A stretch of DNA of 55,185 nucleotides from Vitreoscilla sp. (lineage in GTDB: Bacteria > Pseudomonadota > Gammaproteobacteria > Burkholderiales > Burkholderiaceae_C): positions 24,393 through 79,577 of the forward strand of contig JADMKA010000051.1 of assembly GCA_018780145.1 (NCBI GenBank). Reading direction: 5' to 3'. The notes beneath the pieces are model-generated. The model did not search any database. It was not told where the DNA came from and saw only the letters and a program-made list of their open reading frames with translations. A program made the translations under genes and the position numbers. Of this stretch, positions 8,286 through 15,404 are shown piece after piece; the first letter of the stretch is position 1; every line of letters starts with the position of its first letter.

Positions 8286-9030
8286 CGCCGCCAAGTACGT
8301 CGTGGTCACCGGTGCCGCGGGAGGTATCGGGCAAGCCGTTGTTCACACGTTCGCAGCCGCAGGCTACAAGGTCATCGGAACGGACCGTATGCCGGCTCCG
8401 GAAGGCAGCCCATGCAGCCTCTGGATCGAAGTCGATCTCGAGCGGACTGTAGACGACGCCGCCTATGCCGCCGGATTGATGGCAAGTATTCGTACGCACG
8501 TGGGCAATGGCGCACTGCACGCGCTGGTCAACAACGCTGCGGTGCAGCTGCTGGGCGGCGTCGATAGCTTGACGCGCGACGATTGGCGACAAACGCTGAA
8601 CGTCAATCTCGTCGCACCTTTCATCTGGGCACAGTCGCTCCTGCCGGAACTCGAAGCGGCGCGCGGGTGCGTAGTGAACATCAGCAGCATTCATGCACGC
8701 CTGACGAAGCGGAATTTCGTCGCTTACTCGACAAGTAAGGCAGCACTCAGCGGCATGACTCGCGCGCTGGCCGTGGACGTAGGAGATCGCATTCGCATCA
8801 ACGCCATCGAACCGGCGGCTATCCAGACACCTATGCTCGCGGCCGGGTTTGCCGGAAGACCGGATCTCGTTGCCCAGTTGGAGTCCGCCCATCCCGCAGG
8901 CCGAATCGGCTCGGCATACGAAGTCGCGAACCTCGCCGTTGCTCTCTGCAGCGGCAAGCTCGGATTCGTCAACGGTGCCTGCATTCCGATCGACGGTGGC
9001 ATTGGAGCACGGCTGCATGACCCCGACTGA
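8278..9030 (+). CDS. Short-chain dehydrogenase/reductase
   Basis: 250 residues from a GTG at 8278, overlapping the previous stop by eight bases. Classical SDR features are complete: TGAAGGIGQA cofactor loop (~10-19), LVNNAAV (~83-89), catalytic Ser in VNISSIHA (~137) and YSTSKAA with catalytic Tyr and Lys (~150-156). The C-terminus has the usual FVNGACIPIDGG ending. It would oxidise or reduce a hydroxyl/keto group with NAD(P). Similar SDRs (PtmA type) accompany CMP-keto-sugar genes in some flagellin-glycosylation clusters, which is the nearest analogy, but identity is not shown. It belongs to the dehydrogenase-SDR-lactonase group within the operon. Confidence 0.85.
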   Translation: MADAAKYVVVTGAAGGIGQAVVHTFAAAGYKVIGTDRMPAPEGSPCSLWIEVDLERTVDDAAYAAGLMASIRTHVGNGALHALVNNAAVQLLGGVDSLTRDDWRQTLNVNLVAPFIWAQSLLPELEAARGCVVNISSIHARLTKRNFVAYSTSKAALSGMTRALAVDVGDRIRINAIEPAAIQTPMLAAGFAGRPDLVAQLESAHPAGRIGSAYEVANLAVALCSGKLGFVNGACIPIDGGIGARLHDPD

Positions 9031-9045
9031 GAAGTGCCCCGCGTG

Positions 9046-9939
9046 ATGGACTACAGGGTCGCTCTTCGCGTCCACGCCTCGCTCGGTGAAGGGCTGCATT
9101 GGGATGGCGCGCGGAGCATGCTATGGATGGTCGACATACACGGCCGCCGCCTGCTCCGCTGGCGCCTCGACGCACCCGAGTGGGACGAATGGCAGATGCC
9201 GCAGCGCATCGGCTGGGTGCTGCCGGAGGCCTCGATGGGCACGGCACTGGTTGGCTTGCAAGAAGGCATCGCCCGAGTCGAAGGCGATCACCCCTCACAG
9301 CTGCGTGAGTGGCTCGTACGCCCCTTCGGCGCAGACGCGTCGATGCGCCTGAACGATGCGAAGCGCGACTCCACAGGCGCGATCTGGTGCGGGAGTCTCG
9401 ACAACGATGACGAAAGTCGATCCGCAGGATCGTTGTATCGACTGGGGCCTGATCGAAGCTGGACTGTCGTTGACTCTGGCTACATGGTCGCCAATGGTCC
9501 AGCCATCAGCCCAGATGAGCGAACGCTGCTGCATACGGACAGCCCGCGCAAGACCATCTTTGCGTTCGACCTTGATACGACATCCGGCCAGGCCGTGCGG
9601 CGGCGCGTGTGGAAGTCGTTCGACTCCAGCGAAGGTTACCCGGACGGCATGACGTTCGATGCACAAGGCACGGTGTGGATCGCCCATTGGGGTGCCGGCT
9701 GTGTCAGCCGCTTCGATTCCTCCGGAAAGCTGATCCGCCGATTCCATCTGCCAGCTTCGCAAATCACCAACGTGTGTTTCTGCGGCGCCGGGCGCGACCG
9801 CCTCTTCGTGAGTTCGGCATCGGTTGGTCTGGATGCTGCGCAGCGGGAGCAGCAAACGCAGGCTGGAAGCCTTTTCGAGATACTGCACATCGACGGAGCG
9901 ACAGGGATCCAAGAAGTACTGCCGCACCACCCCTCATAG
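9046..9939 (+). CDS. SMP-30/gluconolactonase-family protein
   Basis: 297 residues from the ATG at 9046 (a GTG at 9034 would add four residues). The beta-propeller family signature is present: GEGLHWD with the metal-binding Glu near residue 16, RLNDAKRDSTGAIW with Asn near 104, YMVANGPAISPD with the second Asn near 148, and YPDGMTFDAQG with the metal-binding Asp near 200. Members hydrolyse sugar lactones such as gluconolactone using a divalent metal. Coming straight after two dehydrogenases, it may open a lactone produced by sugar oxidation. The substrate is unproven. A GT8-like/GT42-like fusion gene follows after 75 bases. Confidence 0.8.
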   Translation: MDYRVALRVHASLGEGLHWDGARSMLWMVDIHGRRLLRWRLDAPEWDEWQMPQRIGWVLPEASMGTALVGLQEGIARVEGDHPSQLREWLVRPFGADASMRLNDAKRDSTGAIWCGSLDNDDESRSAGSLYRLGPDRSWTVVDSGYMVANGPAISPDERTLLHTDSPRKTIFAFDLDTTSGQAVRRRVWKSFDSSEGYPDGMTFDAQGTVWIAHWGAGCVSRFDSSGKLIRRFHLPASQITNVCFCGAGRDRLFVSSASVGLDAAQREQQTQAGSLFEILHIDGATGIQEVLPHHPS

Positions 9940-10014
9940 CGGCCGCCAGAACGTCCGCTCGCCATCGAGTATGGACAGGCAGATTCACCAAGATTTCAAC
10001 CCACAGCAACCACA

Positions 10015-12189
10015 ATGGCTCCGACGACGCTTGCAAAAGCCAACACTGCATTCCGCGAGCGTCGCTACGACGACGCTCGGGCGCTCTACGAGGAGTTTGC
10101 CTCTTCGGTCAACGAGGGCCGGCACTTCACGCCGACCACGCTCTATGAATACGCTGTCGCACAAATCCGTCATCTCGATCGCCTGCGCACCGGAGGCACG
10201 GCGGCGCCCGAGACCAAGAACATCGTCCTGACGAGTGCAAACGCGAAGTACTTCCCGTCGCTGCTGCTGCTGATCCAGAGCATCTTCACGATCTCCTACG
10301 ACACGGTCGACGAGATCCTCGTCTATGACCTGGGGCTGGAGGCCTGGCAATCCGACATCATCCGGCGGATGTCGAAGGTTGGCATCTTCTCGTATCCGAC
10401 CGGGCGCCCGCAGGATCCGCGGCTGGATCGATTCAAGCCCGACGACCCTTCAACCTACTTCTTTAAGGTCTATGCCTTCCATTTCTGGCGCGCCCACTCA
10501 CGGTTCGCGTCACTGGACGACGTCAATCTGCTCTGGATCGACTCGGGGATCGAGGTGCAGCACGACCTCTCGGCCGTGTTTCAACTCGTCGCCCACGACG
10601 GATGCTTCTTCGTCGACCATTCGGACGTGCGCTTGTACTACAAGGACGCGCAGGAGCTGGTGGTCAACATTCTTTCGCCCGCGCTCGAACAGTGCACGGC
10701 GCACTACCGCAAGCTCACTGGGGCGCAGATGCTGCGCCCATACATCAAAGCCAACTTCTTCGGCCTTCGAACCGGCGGCTCGTACGCCTATCTGGCGAAA
10801 CAGCACCTCGACTTCTGTCTCGATACGGGCGTCCTGTTCGACCCGCGAAACATCAACAGCAAGCAGCTGTCTGATCATTGGCTGCGGACTACCGATGTCG
10901 AAGCCGAGATCAAGCGGCAAGGGTTGACGAACTCCGGCCGCTATCTCTTCGGTCGGCATGAGCAGGCGGTGTGGTCGTACCTCGTGGCGCGCGACGACAT
11001 CCCGATTCACAGCACGCTGCCCTACAACTACACCGTGGCTCCAGGCAGCGGCGCCCTGACGGCAACCAACTGGGAAAAGGTCATGCGACCCAAGCTCAGC
11101 GGCCGCTACGACGCGCTGAAGGGCGACATGAAGCGATTCATCGAAGAGGCGCAGCCACCAGTCGACGCAACCTCGGTCGACCTGGAGGACAAGAACCGCA
11201 CCATCGCCGCTTACCTTGCCGCCGGCAAGGCCGTCTACATCACGGAGCCGGTCTATACAAACGTTGGATTTCCTCGTCCCGCATGGAGCGGCGCTGCCAC
11301 TGTCCTGCTTCACCGAGGCAGCGCCGCTCGAACCGACCAGCACAAGTTTGCGGGCCGGGCACTGAATCGCTATGCGAACATTCGCGACGACATCTTCGTG
11401 CTGTTGGGCAATGGACCGTCGCTGGGCGATGTCGACCTTCGCTCGTTGACCAAGTACGACACCTTCGGCCTCAACGCCGCCTACCGCGCCTACCCGCGCG
11501 TCGATTTCTGGCCCAAGTACTTTGGTTGCTTCGACGCGCTGGTCTGCAGCCATCACGCTGCCGAGTTCAAGCGCCTTATCAAGGACTCGCCGATCGAGAA
11601 GTTCTTCTTCATCAACTTCGACGACCAAGGCGCGCAAATCTTCCCCGAGTCCGAGATTCGCGCCAATCCGCGATTCCAGAACATCGACTTTCGGTACCGT
11701 GGACCCGGGGATCGTGATCGCCTGGACATCCTGTCGGGCAGCTTCACGCCGTTCACCGACATGCGGACCTCGGGCTCCAACTCCATCCAGGCGGGCCTGC
11801 TGATGGGTTACCGGAAGTTCGTGCTGCTGGGGGTGGACCAGAACTACGTGGAAGTCGTCGACGGGGCTGCGCGCGACAAGACCTTCCACAAGCTCGTTAT
11901 GAAAGAAACGCCCAAGGAGAACCCGAACTACTGGTTTGCTGACTACCAAGTTCAGGGTGACAAGTTCAACCGGCCCAATCTTCAAGGCACCCAGATCCCG
12001 GCTTGGAACAACCTCTCGTTGACGCTGGAGAACCTCGGCTTGCAGGTCGAGATCTACAACTGTTCGCCGATCACTCAATTGGACTGCTTCAGGAAGGCAA
12101 CGCTGGAACAGGCGCTGGCCGATTTGACGTCGGTCAAGGCGGCGAACCTCCCGCCATTCCGCTCGACCCTCAACCGAGCTACTGTCTGA
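10015..12189 (+). CDS. Large two-domain glycosyltransferase: GT8-like plus DUF115/GT42-like
   Basis: 724 residues. After a short helical-repeat start (residues 1-60), IVLTSANAKYFPSLLLLIQSI (~64-84, shown in part) opens a GT8-like fold with LLWIDSGIEV (~180) in the donor/metal-site position and a long helical insert. From about residue 462 a second Rossmann domain begins: FVLLGNGPSLGDVD (~460-473), TFGLNAAYRAYP, then TSGSNSIQAGLLMGY (~584) and FVLLGVDQNY (~600-610). That second part follows the order of motifs in GT42 sialyltransferases (GNGPSL, later TSG.YM...A..LGY, then GID). The arrangement suggests sequential addition of two sugars, one possibly CMP-activated. The specificity and the fold call are inferred by eye. 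Confidence 0.65.
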   Translation: MAPTTLAKANTAFRERRYDDARALYEEFASSVNEGRHFTPTTLYEYAVAQIRHLDRLRTGGTAAPETKNIVLTSANAKYFPSLLLLIQSIFTISYDTVDEILVYDLGLEAWQSDIIRRMSKVGIFSYPTGRPQDPRLDRFKPDDPSTYFFKVYAFHFWRAHSRFASLDDVNLLWIDSGIEVQHDLSAVFQLVAHDGCFFVDHSDVRLYYKDAQELVVNILSPALEQCTAHYRKLTGAQMLRPYIKANFFGLRTGGSYAYLAKQHLDFCLDTGVLFDPRNINSKQLSDHWLRTTDVEAEIKRQGLTNSGRYLFGRHEQAVWSYLVARDDIPIHSTLPYNYTVAPGSGALTATNWEKVMRPKLSGRYDALKGDMKRFIEEAQPPVDATSVDLEDKNRTIAAYLAAGKAVYITEPVYTNVGFPRPAWSGAATVLLHRGSAARTDQHKFAGRALNRYANIRDDIFVLLGNGPSLGDVDLRSLTKYDTFGLNAAYRAYPRVDFWPKYFGCFDALVCSHHAAEFKRLIKDSPIEKFFFINFDDQGAQIFPESEIRANPRFQNIDFRYRGPGDRDRLDILSGSFTPFTDMRTSGSNSIQAGLLMGYRKFVLLGVDQNYVEVVDGAARDKTFHKLVMKETPKENPNYWFADYQVQGDKFNRPNLQGTQIPAWNNLSLTLENLGLQVEIYNCSPITQLDCFRKATLEQALADLTSVKAANLPPFRSTLNRATV

Positions 12190-12222
12190 TGCCACGCGGC
12201 AGGCCCTCGCCCATGTCCCTCA

Positions 12223-13341
12223 ATGCAGATGAGCCATCCGTCGTTTCTTGAAGTGAAGGGCAGCGCCAGCCGCCACTGCGTAGTCGTGTTCTCTTCGTTC
12301 GCCTTGAGAGACTACGGTCCGGGGGCCTTTTCGTTCAGGCACTTCTTCGAGCCACACAGCAATTCGGCCGACCTGCTGTTCATCAAGGACTGGAAGAACC
12401 AGTGGTACAACCGCAGCCTGCGCGGGCTGGGCGACAGCTACGAGGAGGTCGCCTCGGCCCTGCGTGCCAGGCTCGAAGGCTACGAGAGTGTCTCGACCTT
12501 CGGTTCCTCGATGGGCGGATATGCCGCTCTGATGTTCGGTGATGAGATCGGGGCGCGCCGTGTCATCGCGGCATCGCCGCAGACATTCCTCAAGCAGCCC
12601 TACCCCAGGTACAAGCCGAAAATCCACTCCGGCGAGTACATTGACCTGCGGCAAAGGTGCTTCGCGACGGTCACGGACATCGACATCTTCATCGGCGAGG
12701 AGTGCCTGTTCGACATCTATCAGTGCCTGCCGTTCATGGACATGCCGAACGTCCACCTGCACTTCGTGCCGGATACCTTTCATGTGCCGGTGGAGCACTG
12801 GGGCCGCGTGGGCATCCTGACACGGCTGGCGACCAGCCTCTGCACGCAGAACGCCGATGGCTACATCGATAAGTTGAGCAATTCCTACGCTTGCTCCAAG
12901 GTCGCGCGCGGCCTGCGTCAGCCGTTGTTGTGTTCGCAGATCACAGACGCCGTCGAGGGCTACTTTCTGCAGCAGTACGGGCGAGCAGTCGATGCGCTGC
13001 GCAGGATCGTCGACATGGAGCCCGACTGGCTCGGTCCCAGGGCGCTGCTCGGCCAGTCGCTGCTGCGCAGCGGCGATGAAGCGGGCGCCTCGGCCGAATT
13101 CAAGTTGGTTTTCCAGAACAATGTGTGCATCGACGACTTCCACGCCGACTATGCGATGCTGCTGGCACGCTCGGGCGATGCACAGGCAGCCATCGATGTC
13201 GCCAAGCAGGCCGTCCGCCTCAACGCATCGAATAGCTCGATCTTCGCGACGCTCGAGTCGTTGTTCGGCGAGATGGGTCTTGCGGCTGGCGTAGCTGCGT
13301 GCAAGCCCTACACCAGCCCGCCGGCGCCGCCAGCTGCGTAG
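12223..13341 (+). CDS. Alpha/beta hydrolase-like protein with C-terminal TPR-like repeats
   Basis: 372 residues from ATG 12223 (a second ATG lies two codons on). FGSSMGGYAAL (~93-103) is a nucleophile elbow of the GxSxG type. FVPDTFHVP (~185-193) carries a candidate catalytic His after a plausible acidic residue in DIDIFIGEE. From about residue 245 to 360 there are three or four helical pairs with TPR spacing (AVDALRRIVDMEPDW; AGASAEFKLVFQNN; AAIDVAKQAVRLNASN). Such hydrolases in glycan loci often act as esterases or acyl transferases. The next gene is a second hydrolase-like protein and the one after is a GSCFA protein, suggesting a shared acylation/deacylation module. Substrate unknown. Confidence 0.65.
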   Translation: MQMSHPSFLEVKGSASRHCVVVFSSFALRDYGPGAFSFRHFFEPHSNSADLLFIKDWKNQWYNRSLRGLGDSYEEVASALRARLEGYESVSTFGSSMGGYAALMFGDEIGARRVIAASPQTFLKQPYPRYKPKIHSGEYIDLRQRCFATVTDIDIFIGEECLFDIYQCLPFMDMPNVHLHFVPDTFHVPVEHWGRVGILTRLATSLCTQNADGYIDKLSNSYACSKVARGLRQPLLCSQITDAVEGYFLQQYGRAVDALRRIVDMEPDWLGPRALLGQSLLRSGDEAGASAEFKLVFQNNVCIDDFHADYAMLLARSGDAQAAIDVAKQAVRLNASNSSIFATLESLFGEMGLAAGVAACKPYTSPPAPPAA

Positions 13342-13376
13342 CACGGCATCTGCGCCTTCAACCATTCGCTATCGCT

Positions 13377-14336
13377 ATGGACAACATACAACTCGACTTA
13401 CCGACTTTCTCCGTCAAGCTGATGCAAGAGCCGGTCGCTCTGCTCGGCAAGGCGCTCGACGTCGCGACGGATGCCACCGTGGCGTCGGCCGTAACGGTCA
13501 AGATCCTGTCCGTCCCGGCCGGCGGTGTACGAGAGGCGCCGCTGATCGTGGCCTTCCACGGCTATGTGGATCAGTCCAAGCGGACACTGCCCGTGTTCGA
13601 CGGAACGCAGTACCTGCCTGTGGTCGGCGGCAAGGCCGTTGTACTGTCGATCTTCGACAGCGCGCTGCAACTCGACCCTTCCATCAGCGTCGGATGGTTT
13701 CTTGGGACTGCCCAGGTCGATCTTCCCGCCGCGATCCGGGCCATGGTTGACCACCTGGTGGAGCGACTATCGCCCAGCCGGCTGGTGTTCGTCGCAGGCT
13801 CGACCGGCGCCCACGCTGCGCTTCACCATTCGGCACAGTATCCCGACTCGATCTGCATCGTCGCCAACCCGTTGACCAAGGTGACTGACTTCCACGCCGA
13901 CAAAGTGTCTGCGTACCTGCGCCACGCCTGGCCCGGCCGCAAGTCGGAGGCGGTCTTCGATGGCCTGCGCGTCAATGACGCGGCTGCGGCCTACTCAAGG
14001 GGCTATGGGAACAAGGTGGTGGTGCTGCAGAACTGCACGGACCACTACTTCTTTGGCCCCATCTCACGCACGCTCGGACATTTGGGCGCCGGACTGACTC
14101 AGCAGCCACTGTCCGCGATGGTTGTCAGTGAGTTCTTTCCCACACACATCGGCCACACCTATCCGGCCGCGCCGCTGTTGCGCTGGGTGTCCGCGGCGGC
14201 ATTCTCGTCCGGGCCCAGTCTGATCGACATCGCGCGGGGGGCCGCGCCCGCCGCCGTTGCGTATTCAGCTTCGCCTGCGCCGGCCGGTGGCGCAAAGGCG
14301 AACCAGCGCGACCTGCAGATTGCGTCGATGCTCTGA
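13377..14336 (+). CDS. Alpha/beta hydrolase-like protein with atypical nucleophile elbow
   Basis: 319 residues from the ATG at 13377. APLIVAFHGYVDQ (~57-69) resembles the oxyanion-hole strand of alpha/beta hydrolases. LVFVAGSTGAHAAL (~137-150) sits where the nucleophile elbow should be, but the first glycine of GxSxG is an alanine. VVVLQNCTDHYFFG (~214-227) and FFPTHIGHTYP (~255) provide possible acid and histidine positions. The last ~40 residues are alanine- and proline-rich and likely flexible. It lies 35 bases after another hydrolase-like gene and 15 bases before a GSCFA gene. An esterase or acyltransferase role in glycan decoration is likely by context; activity is uncertain because of the altered motif. 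Confidence 0.55.
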   Translation: MDNIQLDLPTFSVKLMQEPVALLGKALDVATDATVASAVTVKILSVPAGGVREAPLIVAFHGYVDQSKRTLPVFDGTQYLPVVGGKAVVLSIFDSALQLDPSISVGWFLGTAQVDLPAAIRAMVDHLVERLSPSRLVFVAGSTGAHAALHHSAQYPDSICIVANPLTKVTDFHADKVSAYLRHAWPGRKSEAVFDGLRVNDAAAAYSRGYGNKVVVLQNCTDHYFFGPISRTLGHLGAGLTQQPLSAMVVSEFFPTHIGHTYPAAPLLRWVSAAAFSSGPSLIDIARGAAPAAVAYSASPAPAGGAKANQRDLQIASML

Positions 14337-14351
14337 ACGAGGAGACCAGCC

Positions 14352-15383
14352 ATGGCGAGTCCAACCAATCCCTATAGCCAGTTGCCCAACACGGCTTTCT
14401 GGCGACGTGCAGTGTCCGACCGCCACTTCAGCGAGATGGAGCAGATCTCGCGAGGGGTGCGCCTGCATATGAGCGATCGCATCGCTACCGCAGGCAGCTG
14501 CTTTGCGCAGCACATCGGCCGCCACCTTCGCGGGCACGGCCTGCCTTACCTCGATATGGAGCCGCAGCCCGACTTCCTGACCAAGGAAGAGGCGCTGAAC
14601 CACGGCTTCGGCATCTATTCATGCCGCTACGGAAACATCTACACCGTCAGGCAGCTCCGCCAACTGGTGCAGGAGGCACTGGGCGAGCGCACGCCGAAGG
14701 AGCGTGTGTGGACCAAGGGAGATCGCTACTTCGATGCGCTGCGCCCCAGCGTCGATCCGGTGGGCCACGACACGATTGACCGGGTGCTGCAGCTGCGCCG
14801 CAAGCATCTAGCCAAGGTGCTGGAGATGCTGCGGCAGGTCGATGTCTTCGTGTTCACGCTCGGCCTGACCGAGAGTTGGATCCTCAAGGAGGACGAGACG
14901 GCTTATCCGATGGCTCCGGGTACGATCTGCGGTACTTGGCAGCCCGAGAAGTACGCGTTCAAGAACTTCCGGTATCCGGAGATCTACGAGGATCTCGTCT
15001 GGTTCCGCCAGAAGCTCAAGTCCTTCAACAGCCGCGCACGCATGCTGCTCACCGTCTCTCCGGTTCCGCTGGTCGCCACCGCATCGGGAGAGCACGTGCT
15101 GCCGGCTACCGTCCACTCGAAATCCACGCTGCGCGCCGCGGCTGGCGACATGGCGAGGGACTTCGACGATGTCTACTACTTCCCTTCATACGAGCTGATC
15201 AGCGCGCATCAGGCGCGCGGTGCGTTCTACGACCCCGACTTGCGCACGGTCAACGACTTCGGTGTCAGGCTCGTGATGGACACCTTCTTCCAAGAATCCG
15301 GCCTGGGACAGCGCCGTCAGGCGGTCGACGAAAGCGACTCGGGGATCATCTGCGACGAGGAGCGGCTGGACCGGGCAGCCTGA
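14352..15383 (+). CDS. GSCFA-family protein, probable glycan acyl esterase/transferase
   Basis: 343 residues behind a strong GAGGAG ribosome-binding site. RIATAGSCFAQHIG (~42-55) contains the family-naming GSCFA motif with the candidate nucleophilic Ser. Further family features are FGIYSCRYGNIYT (~91-103), FVFTLGLTESW (~165-175), LTVSPVPLVAT (~233-243) and ATVHSKSTLRAA (~252-263). GSCFA proteins are related to GDSL/SGNH-type esterases and occur in polysaccharide loci, where they are thought to add or remove acyl groups. It is a paralogue of the C-terminal domain of the interrupted gene at 20670-23014. It ends the rightward run and converges with the beta-helix gene. Confidence 0.8.
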   Translation: MASPTNPYSQLPNTAFWRRAVSDRHFSEMEQISRGVRLHMSDRIATAGSCFAQHIGRHLRGHGLPYLDMEPQPDFLTKEEALNHGFGIYSCRYGNIYTVRQLRQLVQEALGERTPKERVWTKGDRYFDALRPSVDPVGHDTIDRVLQLRRKHLAKVLEMLRQVDVFVFTLGLTESWILKEDETAYPMAPGTICGTWQPEKYAFKNFRYPEIYEDLVWFRQKLKSFNSRARMLLTVSPVPLVATASGEHVLPATVHSKSTLRAAAGDMARDFDDVYYFPSYELISAHQARGAFYDPDLRTVNDFGVRLVMDTFFQESGLGQRRQAVDESDSGIICDEERLDRAA

Positions 15384-15404
15384 CCACCCGGGGACCGCAG
15401 CGGC

